Notes: generated from the letters alone by a model not told the origin. DNA of 64,000 bases from Nocardiopsis algeriensis (GCF_014203695.1 NZ_JACHJO010000014.1:20075-84074); one strand, 5' to 3'; numbered from the stretch's first letter, positions 1 through 8,899 are shown. Numbers and translations: made by a program.

Positions 1-431
1 TCTCGGTGGACGACGAGGGCCTGGGTCTGGGTCCGGGGGACGAGGAGAAGGTGTTCGACCGCTTCTTCCAGGGCGGGGTCCGCGGGGACAGGCGCAGGTT
101 CGGCGGGCTGGGCCTGGGGTTGTACATCGTGCGCAAGCTGGCCCGGGACCAGGGCGGCGACGTCAGGGTGGTGCGGTTGGAGCGGGGGACCCGCATGTGC
201 TTCACGCTTCCCCTGTTCCCCGGTGCCGGCGCGGAGCCGGACGGTCCGCCCGAAAGCGTGGTGGAGGAGCCGGGCGTGGCTGCGGTGCGGGCGGGGGTGA
301 CCGGGGGGATGCCTTCTCTGAAGAAGTCCCATGGGTCACCACATGCACATGAAGTACCAAAAATATCTCAAAGCCCTGAAGCCCTGCCACGTCAGCGTTC
401 TCGGGGTTCCGGTACCGGTCGGCACCGCTGA
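1..431 (+). CDS. Sensor histidine kinase, C-terminal end only (5' truncated by window edge)
   Basis: The reading frame is open from the first base (codons begin at base 3) to a TGA at 429-431. The visible part is the ATP-binding lobe of a two-component sensor kinase. It has a G1-like DDEGLGLG box, an F-box region (KVFDRFFQ) and a G2 box (GLGLGLYIVRKLA), followed by a poorly conserved tail of about 65 residues. The kinase would phosphorylate a response regulator. The sensor part, the phospho-accepting histidine and any partner regulator lie upstream, outside the window, so the signal cannot be guessed. A GTG at 6-8 is internal to the domain and is not the start. Confidence 0.8.
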   Translation, partial: SVDDEGLGLGPGDEEKVFDRFFQGGVRGDRRRFGGLGLGLYIVRKLARDQGGDVRVVRLERGTRMCFTLPLFPGAGAEPDGPPESVVEEPGVAAVRAGVTGGMPSLKKSHGSPHAHEVPKISQSPEALPRQRSRGSGTGRHR

Positions 432-553
432 TTCGCCGGGGTCAGGGTTTCCTTCCCCGGTGATCGGGGCACTTCCACCCCTGCGGAATTCGCTGCCGCA
501 CTTCGGGCGAGTTCCGGTCTGCCCGAGAAGCAACGAAGCGCAGGGACCGATCC

Positions 554-1159
554 GTGTCTGGAGACAACAACCCACTCGACGCCGGGGCGAACCTGCACAA
601 GGTCGAGCGGAGCGTCGTGCTCCCCTACGTCCCGGCCAGCGTGGCGGGTGCCCGACGGCACCTGTGCGGTGACCTGCGCGCCATGGAGATCGTCGAGGAG
701 CGGATCGACGACGCGGCCCTGGTGCTCAGCGAACTCGTCAGCAACGCCTTACGGCACGCCGGACCCCTGCCGGTCCCGGCCCACCCGGAGAACACCCTCG
801 GGGTGGCCTGGAGGATCGAGGTGGACCGGGGCGCGGGGAGCGGCGGCTGGCTGGAGGTATCCGTACGCGACGGCGGGTCGGGCACCATGCCGCGCCTGGC
901 CAGACCCTCCGTCTCCGACCTGGGCGGCCGGGGGCTCGACATCGTTCAGCACCTGTCGGGGCGGTGGGGTACCGAGATGGACGCGACCACCACCACGGTC
1001 TGGGCGGTTCTGGACCTCTCCGCGTCGGACGTGGGCCCCGCACCGCGCGACGGGACCGACGGGACGCCCCAGCAGGAGAGCTCGCCGGGCCGGGAGAGCA
1101 GCGGTCTCACCGCCCGGGACCTCGCGAAGGGCACGCGTTTCTGGAGCGTGCTGCACTGA
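554..1159 (+). CDS. Serine/threonine-kinase-type anti-sigma regulatory factor (HATPase_c_2)
   Basis: This 201-residue protein has the GHKL ATPase fold used by RsbW/SpoIIAB-type anti-sigma factors. An N-box (ALVLSELVSNALRHA, about residues 55-70) and a G2-type segment (LGGRGLDIVQHLSGRWG) are both visible. The family binds a sigma factor or phosphorylates a STAS partner. A STAS protein gene lies about 115 bases downstream on the same strand, so the two may form a partner-switching pair. The GTG start at 554 has only a weak ribosome-binding site. The last 45 residues are polar and low in conservation. Which sigma factor it controls, if any, cannot be told from the sequence. Confidence 0.75.
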   Translation: MSGDNNPLDAGANLHKVERSVVLPYVPASVAGARRHLCGDLRAMEIVEERIDDAALVLSELVSNALRHAGPLPVPAHPENTLGVAWRIEVDRGAGSGGWLEVSVRDGGSGTMPRLARPSVSDLGGRGLDIVQHLSGRWGTEMDATTTTVWAVLDLSASDVGPAPRDGTDGTPQQESSPGRESSGLTARDLAKGTRFWSVLH

Positions 1160-1274
1160 ATCTGCCGTTATGGCGGGGATGTCCGACGGCCGGTGTGGAG
1201 GAACGGGCAGCGATGCCGCGAAACGCCGCCATCGAGGTGGCCGGGCTCTTGAGCTGGACGCTACAGTCGCGACT

Positions 1275-1631
1275 GTGGAGTTGAAGATATCGAGCCGATC
1301 TCAGGACGACGTCGCGGTGATCACCGTGGGCGGTGAGATCGATCTGTACACGGCACCCCGGTTGCGCGACGAGCTCGTCGGGGCCCTGGAGGACGAGGCC
1401 CGGCGGCTGGTGGTCGACATGTCGCGGACGGAGTTCTGCGACTCGACGGGCATCAGCGTGCTGCTCTCGGCGATGAAGCGCGCCCGCGACAAGGGCGGGG
1501 ATCTGGAGATCGCGGCTCCCCGGCCGGCGGTCATGAGGGTCCTGGAGGTGACCGGGTTGGACGCCGTCTTCGTCATCCACCCCGACACCGACGCGCTGCC
1601 CGTGCCCGCGGGAACCGGCAGCGCCGAGTAG
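1275..1631 (+). CDS. STAS-domain anti-sigma factor antagonist
   Basis: This is a 118-residue single STAS domain. The pattern GGEIDLYTAPRLRDEL, then VVDMSRTEFCDSTGISVLL, is typical of SpoIIAA/RsbV/BldG proteins, and the serine of DSTG is the usual phospho-acceptor. It probably switches the anti-sigma factor encoded just upstream (554-1159). GTG 1275 is the best start for the family's N-terminus, although the frame stays open further upstream. The last about 12 residues are a proline/alanine-rich tail. The next gene begins only 4 bases after the stop, so the two are probably co-transcribed. Confidence 0.75.
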   Translation: MELKISSRSQDDVAVITVGGEIDLYTAPRLRDELVGALEDEARRLVVDMSRTEFCDSTGISVLLSAMKRARDKGGDLEIAAPRPAVMRVLEVTGLDAVFVIHPDTDALPVPAGTGSAE

Positions 1632-1635
1632 CGGC

Positions 1636-2439
1636 GTGGCACAGGGGGAGGACAGCGGGTTCGGGGGGACACGCGTCGCCGTGGTGATCGCGGCCAAGGA
1701 CGAGGCCGAGCGCGTGGGACGTACCGTCACGGCGGCCCGCGCCCTGCCGGGGGTGGACCTGGTCGTCGTGGTCGACGACGGCTCCGGTGACCGTACCGCC
1801 CGCATCGCGTCGGAGGCGGGGGCGCGCGTGGTCCGGCACGGCCGCAACCGCGGCAAGGGGCGCGCGATGGAGACCGGCGCCGCGGAGGTCCGGATCGCCG
1901 AGGAGCACGAGGTCCGCGACGGGGCGCCGCCCCGGCATCTGCTCTTCCTCGACGCCGACCTGGAGGCGACCGCCGCCGGCGCCGCGCCCCTGATGGAACC
2001 GGTGGCCGAGGGCAAGGCCGACATGTCCGTCGCGCTGTTCCCCGCGACCCGGATGCGCCTGGGCGGCCACGGGTTCGTGGTCCGTCTCTCGCGGGAGGGG
2101 GTGCGCAGAGCCACCGGATGGGAGCCCGAACAGCCGCTCAGCGGACAGCGCTGCATCACGCGCGCGGCGTTCGAGGCGGCCGTGCCGCTGGCCTCGGGGT
2201 TCGGTGTCGAGACCGGACTGACCATCGACGTCCTGCGGGCGGGTTTCCGGGTGATCGAGGTGGAGGTGCCCCTGGAGCATCGGGCCACCGGTACCGACCT
2301 GCGGGCTCAGCTGCACCGCGCGCACCAGTTCGTCGACGTGGCCCGGGCGCTGGCGGTCCGCAAGCTGCCGCCGCCGGTGCGCCGAGGGTTGGAGCGGGGC
2401 CGGAGGGGTGCGGTGCCCGCGGCCCGCGAGGAGGCATGA
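1636..2439 (+). CDS. Family 2 glycosyltransferase
   Basis: This 267-residue protein has the GT-A nucleotide-sugar fold. VAVVIAAKDEAERVGRT near the N-terminus, the VVVDDGSGDRT motif at about residues 38-48 and FLDADLEA (DxD metal-binding) at about 100 mark a GT2 enzyme of the dolichol-phosphate-mannose/glucosyl-3-phosphoglycerate type. There is no clear membrane segment, so it is probably cytosolic or membrane-associated. The GTG start is 4 bases after the upstream STAS gene. The acceptor is unknown. By context it could make a glycolipid or compatible-solute precursor, but nothing nearby decides this. Confidence 0.7.
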   Translation: MAQGEDSGFGGTRVAVVIAAKDEAERVGRTVTAARALPGVDLVVVVDDGSGDRTARIASEAGARVVRHGRNRGKGRAMETGAAEVRIAEEHEVRDGAPPRHLLFLDADLEATAAGAAPLMEPVAEGKADMSVALFPATRMRLGGHGFVVRLSREGVRRATGWEPEQPLSGQRCITRAAFEAAVPLASGFGVETGLTIDVLRAGFRVIEVEVPLEHRATGTDLRAQLHRAHQFVDVARALAVRKLPPPVRRGLERGRRGAVPAAREEA

Positions 2440-2477
2440 GCGCACCCGGGTGCCCCGGCGGCATATAGCCTGGGCAC

Positions 2478-3422
2478 ATGCCCAACCGCTACGCCTACCT
2501 CGGCCCCGAGGGCACCTTCACCGAAGCAGCGCTGCGCAGCCTGCGGCCCGATGCGCCGGCCGAGGCGCGCGTCCCCTGCGAGGGCGTCGCCGCGGTCTTC
2601 GACGCGGTCCGCTCCGGCTCGGTCGCCGGAGGCGTCGTCCCGCTGGAGAACTCGGTCGAGGGCGGGGTCACCGCGACCGTCGCCGAACTCGTCAACGGGG
2701 ACCCGCTGCTCATCACCGGTGAGACCGCGGTTCCGGTGGAGTTCGCACTGTTCGCCCGTCCGGGCGCGGCCCTGGAGGACGTCAAGCGCGTGGCGACCCA
2801 CCCGCACGCCTTGGCGCAGTGCCGCGGTTGGCTGGCCCGCAACCTCCCCGGCGCCGAGGCGCACACCGTCTCCTCCACCGCCGCGGCGGCGCGTGCCGTG
2901 GCCGAGCCGGGCGCGCCTTACGACGCGGCCATCTGCGCGGTCATCGCGGGCGAGAGGTACGGGCTGCACGCCCTGGCCACGGGCGTGGGGGACCGCTCCG
3001 ACGCCGCCACCCGATTCGTCTACCTGTCCCGGCCCGGCGCACTGCCCGAGCCCACCGGCGCGGACCTGACGTCGCTGGTCGCCTTCATCGCCGACGACCA
3101 CCCCGGCGCGCTCATTGAGGTGCTCACCCAATTCGCGCTGCGCGGGGTCAACCTCACCCGGCTGGAGTCGCGGCCCACCGGCGACGGCCTGGGCAGCTAC
3201 TGCTTCTTCCTCGACGCCGAGGGGCATGTCGCCGACGCACGCGTGGGGGAGGCCCTCATGGGGGTCCGCCGCGTCTGCCGCGACGTGCGCTTCCTCGGCA
3301 GCTATCCGCGCAGCGGGCGGCCCGACGAGACCGTTCCGCGGCTGCGTGCCCGGCCCGCCACCGAGGCCGACTTCGCCGAGTCCGAGCGCTGGCTCGCCCG
3401 CGTCCGCGAGGGCCGTAGCTGA
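2478..3422 (+). CDS. pheA: Prephenate dehydratase
   Basis: This enzyme converts prephenate to phenylpyruvate in phenylalanine synthesis. The 314 residues start with [12 protein letters not shown], the classical N-terminus of monofunctional PheA. They contain the catalytic ATRFVYL segment at about residue 175 and end in an ACT regulatory domain with [24 protein letters not shown], the phenylalanine-binding ESRP motif. The length is typical. The ATG start lies 38 bases after the glycosyltransferase stop. serS follows on the same strand after a 373-base gap, the same pheA-serS order I recall from other actinomycetes. Confidence 0.93.
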   Translation: MPNRYAYLGPEGTFTEAALRSLRPDAPAEARVPCEGVAAVFDAVRSGSVAGGVVPLENSVEGGVTATVAELVNGDPLLITGETAVPVEFALFARPGAALEDVKRVATHPHALAQCRGWLARNLPGAEAHTVSSTAAAARAVAEPGAPYDAAICAVIAGERYGLHALATGVGDRSDAATRFVYLSRPGALPEPTGADLTSLVAFIADDHPGALIEVLTQFALRGVNLTRLESRPTGDGLGSYCFFLDAEGHVADARVGEALMGVRRVCRDVRFLGSYPRSGRPDETVPRLRARPATEADFAESERWLARVREGRS

Positions 3423-3795
3423 TCCGGCGTCTGTGCTTGCTTTGGGGCCTCCGCTTCGCTTTGGCCCGCCCGTCGCCCGCCACCACCCTCAACGGACGGC
3501 CTACGGCCGCAGCCCCCTTGTTCGGGCGCCTTTGGGGCGCGGTTCTTCGTCGCTCGCTCACGCCCTCGTTCCTCGGGCGTTCGCTCCACTCCTGCAGAAC
3601 CCCGCCGGCGCCCTCACGGCACACCCCCTGGGGTGCGGGTGTGCTTTGCGGGGAACTGGTGCGTCGGCCCGCCCGTCGCCCGTCGGCGCCCTCGACGGAC
3701 GGTTTTCGGCCCTGGCTTCCCTCCCGGGCTGCTTTCAGGGCGCCCCCACGGGAAAGATGTGGGGGAAGAGCCGGCCTGACGGTAACCTGCAAGAC
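3423..3795. repeat. Non-coding spacer between pheA and serS with dispersed intergenic repeat copies
   Basis: I see no convincing gene in this 373-base spacer. TTGGGGCCTCCGCTTCGCTT at 3442-3461 recurs at 36821-36840 with one mismatch, right after wblA. The stretch around 3466-3512 (cgcccgtcgcccgccaccac then cctcaacggacgg) is the reverse complement, with few changes, of the tandem unit at 41541-41655. A diverged copy of the same cgcccgtcgccc/ccctcgacggacgg pattern lies at about 3670-3715. This looks like a family of intergenic repeats. serS presumably has its promoter in the right-hand part; I could not place it with confidence. Confidence 0.6.
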
Positions 3796-5058
3796 GTGAT
3801 CGACCTTCGCGCTCTCCGAGAAGACCCCGAACAGCTCCGCGCCTCGCAGCGCGCCCGCGGGGAGGACCCCTCCGTCGCCGACCGGCTGCTCGAGCTCGAC
3901 GCCGGCCGCCGCGCCGCGCTCAGCCGCTTCGAGACACTGCGTGCGGAGCAGAAGAGTGTGGGCAAGTCGGTCTCCAAGGCCTCTCCGGAGGAGCGGGAGA
4001 CGCTCCTGGTCAAGGCCAAGGCCCTGGCCGCCGAGGTCAAGGAGGCCGAGGCCGAGGCCGACCGCCTCGCCGGCGAGCTGGACGCCCTCGTGTCCGGGGT
4101 GCCCAACCTCGTGGAGGAGGGTGCTCCCGAGGGCGGCGTGGACGACTTCCGGGTCCTCGAGACCGTCGGCACCCCGCGTACCTTCGACTTCACCCCGCGC
4201 GACCACCTGGAGCTGGGGGAGAAGCTCGGCGCCATCGACATGGAGCGCGGTGCGAAGGTGTCGGGTGCCCGGTTCTACTTCCTCACCGGTGTGGGTGCGC
4301 AGCTCGAACTGGCCCTGCTCAACATGGCCATGAACCAGGCGGTCGCCGCGGGCTTCACCCCGATGATCCCGCCGGTGCTGGTCAAGCCCGAGACGATGGA
4401 GGGCACCGGCTTCCTCGGCGAGCACGCCGACGAGGTCTACCGTCTGCCCGCCGACGATCTGTACCTGGTGGGTACCTCCGAGGTGCCGCTGGCCGGGTAC
4501 CACGCCGGGGAGATCCTGCCCACCGACGCCCTGCCCCACCGGTACATCGGCTGGTCGCCGTGCTTCCGCCGGGAGGCCGGCTCCTACGGCAAGGACACCC
4601 GGGGCATCATCCGCGTCCACCAGTTCAACAAGGTGGAGATGTTCGTCTACACGCACCCGGACCAGGCGCACGAGGAGCACAAGCGCCTGCTCGCCTGGGA
4701 GCGGGAGATGCTCGACAAGCTCGAACTGCCCTACCGCGTCGTCGACATCGCCGCCGGCGACCTCGGCACCAGTGCGGCCCGCAAGTACGACTGCGAGGCG
4801 TGGGTGCCCTCGCAGGAGGCCTACCGCGAGCTGACCTCCACGTCCAACTGCACGGAGTTCCAGGCCCGCCGCCTCAACGTGCGCTTCCGGGGCGAGGACG
4901 GCAAGACGCGCTTCGCCGCCACCCTCAACGGCACGCTGGCCACCACCCGGTGGATCGTCGCCATCCTGGAGAACCACCAGCGCGAGGACGGCTCGGTCGT
5001 CGTTCCCGAGGCCCTGCGCCCCTACCTGGGCCGCGACGTCCTGGAGCCGATCCGCTAG
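3796..5058 (+). CDS. serS: Seryl-tRNA synthetase
   Basis: This class II aminoacyl-tRNA synthetase charges tRNA-Ser. The start is GTG 3796, giving [17 protein letters not shown], the conserved SerRS N-terminus. The N-terminal helical hairpin that contacts the long variable arm spans about residues 30-105. Motif 2 ([23 protein letters not shown]) and motif 3 ([20 protein letters not shown]) are intact. At 420 residues the length is standard. The frame is open for 680 bases upstream, but that extension overlaps pheA and lacks family similarity. A strong terminator hairpin follows 20 bases after the stop. Confidence 0.95.
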   Translation: MIDLRALREDPEQLRASQRARGEDPSVADRLLELDAGRRAALSRFETLRAEQKSVGKSVSKASPEERETLLVKAKALAAEVKEAEAEADRLAGELDALVSGVPNLVEEGAPEGGVDDFRVLETVGTPRTFDFTPRDHLELGEKLGAIDMERGAKVSGARFYFLTGVGAQLELALLNMAMNQAVAAGFTPMIPPVLVKPETMEGTGFLGEHADEVYRLPADDLYLVGTSEVPLAGYHAGEILPTDALPHRYIGWSPCFRREAGSYGKDTRGIIRVHQFNKVEMFVYTHPDQAHEEHKRLLAWEREMLDKLELPYRVVDIAAGDLGTSAARKYDCEAWVPSQEAYRELTSTSNCTEFQARRLNVRFRGEDGKTRFAATLNGTLATTRWIVAILENHQREDGSVVVPEALRPYLGRDVLEPIR

Positions 5059-5077
5059 CGGATCCGGATCCCTGGCA

Positions 5078-5113
5078 CGAGAGGAGCCCGCCCCTCGGGG
5101 CGGGCTCCTCTCG
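5078..5113. terminator. Hairpin terminator after serS (bidirectional with bpa)
   Basis: There is a perfect 17-base-pair inverted repeat (cgagaggagcccgcccc and its complement) with a 2-base centre, followed by tcttctg on the + strand. It lies between the convergent serS and bpa genes and can serve both. Confidence 0.85.
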
Positions 5114-5155
5114 TCTTCTGCGGGGGAGGAGAGACCGGGTTCCGGGCCCTCCGGA

Positions 5156-5701
5156 TCAGAGGTAGAGGCCCGAGCCGTTGTCTTCGCCCTGGCCGGAGGA
5201 AGAGGCCGGGCCACCCTGAGCCTGGAGACCGGCGATGCCCTGCGGGAGGGCCTTGCGCATGTTCTCCAGCTGGGCGCGCGCCGCCATCTGCTGGGCGAAC
5301 AGCGTGGTCTGGATTCCGTGGAAGAGGCCTTCCAGCCAGCCCACGAGCTGCGCCTGGGCGATGCGCAGTTCCGCCTCGCTGGGGGCGGAGCCCTCGGCGA
5401 AGGGCAGGGTCAGACGGCTCAGCTCGTCGATCAGCTCGGGGGCGAGTCCGTCCTCCAGCTCCTTGATGGAGGAGGTGTGGATCTCCTTGAGGCGGGTGCG
5501 GCTGGCCTCGTCCAGGGGAGCGGCCTTCACCTCCTCCAGGAGCTGGCGGATCATGCTGCCGATCCGCATGACCTTGGCGGGCTGCTCCACCATCTCGGCG
5601 AGGGAGCGCGGCTCCTCCTGCTCCTCGGCCTCGTCGGTGCGCTGGTCCGCGCCGAAGACCAGCATCTTCGGTTGTTCCTTCTGGTCGTCCGTGTTGCTCA
5701 T
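5156..5701 (-). CDS. bpa: Bacterial proteasome activator Bpa/PafE
   Basis: This 181-residue protein is of the DUF2587 family, the ATP-independent ring that opens the actinobacterial 20S proteasome and feeds it unfolded substrates. The acidic N-terminus is followed by a helical core (MVEQPAKVMRIGSMIRQLLEEV; LVGWLEGLFHGIQTTLFAQQMAARAQLENMR). The family's C-terminal GQYL-type proteasome-docking motif appears here as GLYL, preceded by a glycine/serine-rich linker. The gene is convergent with serS and precedes no obvious partner. The proteasome genes themselves are not in the window. The family call is firm. Docking via GLYL is inferred from the known GQYL motif. Confidence 0.9.
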   Translation of the reverse strand: MSNTDDQKEQPKMLVFGADQRTDEAEEQEEPRSLAEMVEQPAKVMRIGSMIRQLLEEVKAAPLDEASRTRLKEIHTSSIKELEDGLAPELIDELSRLTLPFAEGSAPSEAELRIAQAQLVGWLEGLFHGIQTTLFAQQMAARAQLENMRKALPQGIAGLQAQGGPASSSGQGEDNGSGLYL

Positions 5702-5734
5702 CGGTTCCCTTACGTGGATGTCTCCGGCACGCTG

Positions 5735-6709
5735 TCAGCGGGTCAGGAGGATCTTGCCGGTGTGCTCGCTCGATTCCATGACGCGATGCGCCTCCGCCGC
5801 GTTCCGCATGGGGAGCACGCGGTCGACGACGGGGCGAATCGCTCCCTGTTGTACCAACGGCCAGACCTGTTCCAGTACTCCCGAGACGATGGCCGCCTTC
5901 TCCTCACGGGGGCGCGAGCGCAGGGTGGTGGCGTGGACGGAGAGTCGTTTGACGAGCATGCGGCCCAGGTCCGCCTCGGCCTTGCGGCCGCCCATGAGGC
6001 CGATGACCACGAGGCGCCCGCCCACCTTGAGCGAGCGGAGGTTGGCGTCGAGGTAGGAGCCGCCCATGATGTCGAGGACGACGTCGGCGCCGCCGATCTC
6101 GCGCATGCGCTCGGCGAAGTCCTCGGTGCGGTAGTTGACGGTGGTCTGCGCGCCGAGTTCACGGCAGCGCTCCAGCTTCGCGTCGCTGCCCGCGGTGACG
6201 GCCACGTGGGCCCCCAGGGACCGGGCGAACTGGATGGCGAAGGTGCCGATACCGCTGCCGCCGCCGTGGATCAGGACGGTCTCGCCCTCGGTGAGGCGGC
6301 CGGTCATCACCAGGTTGGACCACACGGTGCAGGAGACCTCGGGCAGGGCGGCGGCCTCCTCCAGGGAGACGCCCTCGGGCACGGGCAGGAGCTGACCCAC
6401 CGGCACGGCGACCTTCTCGGCATAGCCTCCTCCGGACAGCAGAGCGCACACCCGGTCGCCGACGGACCAGCCGGAGGCCTCGGTGCCCCTGCCCAGTGCC
6501 GCGACGGTTCCCGAGCACTCCAGGCCGGGGTACTCCGGGGCCCCGGGCGGCGGCGGGTAGGAGCCCTGGCGCTGGGAGACGTCGGCGCGGTTGACCGCGG
6601 TGGCGGCCACCTCCACGAGGACCTCGCCCTCGCCGGGGACAGGGTCGGGCACCTCTGACCAGGTCAGGGCCTCGGGGCCGCCGGGTTCGGTGATGAGAAT
6701 CGCGTGCAT
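5735..6709 (-). CDS. Zinc-independent NAD(P)H:quinone oxidoreductase (MDR family, PIG3-like)
   Basis: This 324-residue medium-chain reductase probably reduces quinones or enones with NADPH. It has AVNRADVSQRQGSYPPPPG near the N-terminus, the PIG3-type signature, and the Rossmann segment VLIHGGGSGIGTFAIQFARSLGA at about residues 140-165. The cysteines of zinc-dependent alcohol dehydrogenases are absent. The start at ATG 6709 (MHAILITEPGGPEAL) matches the family. A TTG seven codons upstream lacks a usable ribosome-binding site. It lies 33 bases upstream of bpa on the same strand, so the two may be co-transcribed. Confidence 0.85.
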   Translation of the reverse strand: MHAILITEPGGPEALTWSEVPDPVPGEGEVLVEVAATAVNRADVSQRQGSYPPPPGAPEYPGLECSGTVAALGRGTEASGWSVGDRVCALLSGGGYAEKVAVPVGQLLPVPEGVSLEEAAALPEVSCTVWSNLVMTGRLTEGETVLIHGGGSGIGTFAIQFARSLGAHVAVTAGSDAKLERCRELGAQTTVNYRTEDFAERMREIGGADVVLDIMGGSYLDANLRSLKVGGRLVVIGLMGGRKAEADLGRMLVKRLSVHATTLRSRPREEKAAIVSGVLEQVWPLVQQGAIRPVVDRVLPMRNAAEAHRVMESSEHTGKILLTR

Positions 6710-6894
6710 GGAGCCGACAGTACCCAGCAACGGAGGAAAGGGACCGTTTGCAGCGCACTCTGTTCACGCCCGGGAAAGTGATGCTTTGCTGGTGCGGGAC
6801 GGGTAAGAGTGATCCCAAGGGAACGCCGTTCCCGCTCCTTGGCGGTGGTTTCCCCTCCCTCCACAGCACACCCCCTTCACTCAGGAGAGTTCCG

Positions 6895-8703
6895 GTGTCA
6901 CACCAGGATCAGAACGGGCCGGGTCGAGGCTTCGAACAGGACCCCGAGGAGCGCCCGGAGCCGCTCTGGACGCGGTCCGAGGACGACCCGAGCAGTACGG
7001 GAACGGCCGACACCGCGCCCCGGACGGCCCACGCGCCCTCTCCGAGGGAGCAGTGGTTCGGCGGGTTCGAGGGTGAGGCGCCGCCTCCGCCCCCGTACGC
7101 GCGGATGCCCGAGGACACTCCCCCCGGTGGAGAGGAACCGCCGGCGTTCCGGGAAGGCCCGGTCGGACGGGAGGAGGACGCCGAGGAACGCGAACCGGAG
7201 GAGAAGCCGGAGGACCGGCCCGCGGAGGAGTACGCGGCGGAGGAGCGGAAGCCGGAGGAGCACCCCGCCGAGAGGATCGAGGAGACCGCGCCGGACGGGA
7301 CCGAGCCGGACGAGGCCGAACCGACCGTGCGGCTGATGCCGGGCGGCCGCAAGCGCTCCCTGCGCCGTCCGACACGTCCCGGAGGCCCCCGGCCCGGCGA
7401 CACCGATCCCCTCGGCCCGCGCAGGCTGCGTTCCGACCCCGACGTCCCCGAGCCCGAGCAGCTGCCGCCCCTGGAACCCGCCGGCGCCGAGGAACCCCCC
7501 GCCGACGAGAGTGCCCCGGCGCCCTGGGCCGCGGCACCGCCGCCGGTGTCGGCGCCCCTGTCACGGACCGGGCCGGAGCCGCTGGCGGAGCCCGCGGCGG
7601 ATCCGGATCCCCGAGGGGAACCCGCACCCGACCCCGGCCCCTGGCGCGAGCCCGCACCCGATCGTGGCTCCTGGCGCGAGCCCGGGTCGGACCGGGGGCC
7701 CGGGCGGAGCCCCCTCCCCGACCCGTCTCCCTCCTCACCGCCGGCCGAGTCGGCACCCGCCGGCGGGGCACGGGAGACCTCCGACTCCCTCAGCGCCGCG
7801 ACCCTCGTCCGGAACCGGCACCAGGGCCCCAGCGGCGGTTGGCGCAAGGCCGTGCACGCCGTCACCCTGGGTCTCGTCAACCCGGGGGAGTCGCCCAAGG
7901 TGCTGCGGCAGCGGGAGCTGACCGCGCGCGCCTGCACGCCCGTGGCCACCGGGCACCACCGGGTCGCCGTGCTCAGCCTCAAGGGCGGGGTCGGCAAGAC
8001 CACCACGACGGTCGCCCTCGGCGCGACCCTGGCCTCTCTGCGCGGCGACCGGGTGCTCGCCGTGGACGCCAACCCCGACCGCGGGACCCTCTCGGACAAG
8101 GTCCGCCTGGAGACCGCCGCGACCATCCGCGACCTCCTCAACGAGCGGAACCTGGTCTCGCGCTACGCCGACATCCGCGGGTTCACGTCGCAGGCCCCCA
8201 GCAGGCTGGAGATCCTGGCCTCCGACCGCGACCCGGCGGTGTCGGAGGCCTTCAGCGACGAGGACTACCGGGAGGTCGCCCGGATAGTCGAGCACTTCTA
8301 CTCCATCTGCATCACCGACTGCGGGACCGGCCTGCTGCACTCGGCCATGCGCGGTGTGCTGGGCCTGGCCGACCAGGTGGTCCTGGTCAGCTCGGCGTCT
8401 GTGGACGGCGCCCGCAGCGCCAGCGCCACCCTCGACTGGCTGGAGGCCCACGGGTACGGGCAGCTCGTCCGCGGCGCGGTGGTGGTGCTGTCCATGGTCC
8501 GCTCCAACAGCAAGAGCAGCGTGGATCTCAACCGTCTGGAGGAGCACTTCGCCTCCCGGTGCCGGGCCGTCGTCCGCGTTCCGTGGGACGACCACCTGGA
8601 GGAGGGAGCGGAGGTGGACCTCGCACAGCTCGCCCCGGCCACCCGGGACGCCTACCTGCAACTCGCCGCGACCGTGGGGGAGTTCTTCGGCAGGCACCGC
8701 TAG
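6895..8703 (+). CDS. MinD/ParA-like ATPase with long disordered N-terminus
   Basis: The protein has 602 residues from GTG 6895, preceded by an AGGAGA ribosome-binding site. About the first 300 residues are proline-, glutamate- and arginine-rich with no fold visible, including repeated EPAPD and WREP units at about residues 240-275. The C-terminal 240 residues are a P-loop ATPase with a deviant Walker A, SLKGGVGKTTTTVALG (about residue 360), VLAVDANPDRGTL and ITDCGTGLLHSAM (Walker B/switch). This arrangement resembles EspI and other MinD-like proteins of type VII secretion or septum/pole organisation. No ESX or division genes are adjacent, so the process served is unknown. Confidence 0.75.
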   Translation: MSHQDQNGPGRGFEQDPEERPEPLWTRSEDDPSSTGTADTAPRTAHAPSPREQWFGGFEGEAPPPPPYARMPEDTPPGGEEPPAFREGPVGREEDAEEREPEEKPEDRPAEEYAAEERKPEEHPAERIEETAPDGTEPDEAEPTVRLMPGGRKRSLRRPTRPGGPRPGDTDPLGPRRLRSDPDVPEPEQLPPLEPAGAEEPPADESAPAPWAAAPPPVSAPLSRTGPEPLAEPAADPDPRGEPAPDPGPWREPAPDRGSWREPGSDRGPGRSPLPDPSPSSPPAESAPAGGARETSDSLSAATLVRNRHQGPSGGWRKAVHAVTLGLVNPGESPKVLRQRELTARACTPVATGHHRVAVLSLKGGVGKTTTTVALGATLASLRGDRVLAVDANPDRGTLSDKVRLETAATIRDLLNERNLVSRYADIRGFTSQAPSRLEILASDRDPAVSEAFSDEDYREVARIVEHFYSICITDCGTGLLHSAMRGVLGLADQVVLVSSASVDGARSASATLDWLEAHGYGQLVRGAVVVLSMVRSNSKSSVDLNRLEEHFASRCRAVVRVPWDDHLEEGAEVDLAQLAPATRDAYLQLAATVGEFFGRHR

Positions 8704-8817
8704 AGCGCGTTTTCCTCTTCCCCGTTCGGACAGGGGGGAGGAGGGTCGGGAAGCAGAGGGCGGGTCCCGCGGGCCCGGGACGGTCCGCCTCCGCGGCCGA
8801 CGACCCATGTCCCGCGA

Positions 8818-8837
8818 GTCGGGGCTTTGGTCCTAGG
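8818..8837. promoter_or_regulatory. Possible DevR/DosR-type box upstream of universal stress gene
   Basis: The partly palindromic sequence tcggggctttggtccta lies about 65 bases upstream of the universal stress protein gene. It matches 13 of 20 positions of the DosR/DevR consensus TTSGGGACTWWAGTCCCSAA, including GGG-CTTT-GTCC. Universal stress genes are classical targets of that hypoxia regulator. The match is imperfect and read by eye. Confidence 0.35.
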
Positions 8838-8899
8838 CGCCTTCCGGTCGGAACTGATGTACTCGAAGACGACGGTGGACACCGTCGGAAGGGGGAGAG

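Noticed and set aside
3115..3795. N-terminal extension of SerRS by 227 residues
   Set aside because: It overlaps pheA in another frame and runs through repeat-rich spacer. The conserved SerRS N-terminus begins at GTG 3796.
3256..5214. A 652-codon minus-strand frame antisense to serS
   Set aside because: It is composed of the reverse-complement codons of a GC-rich essential gene and shows no domains.
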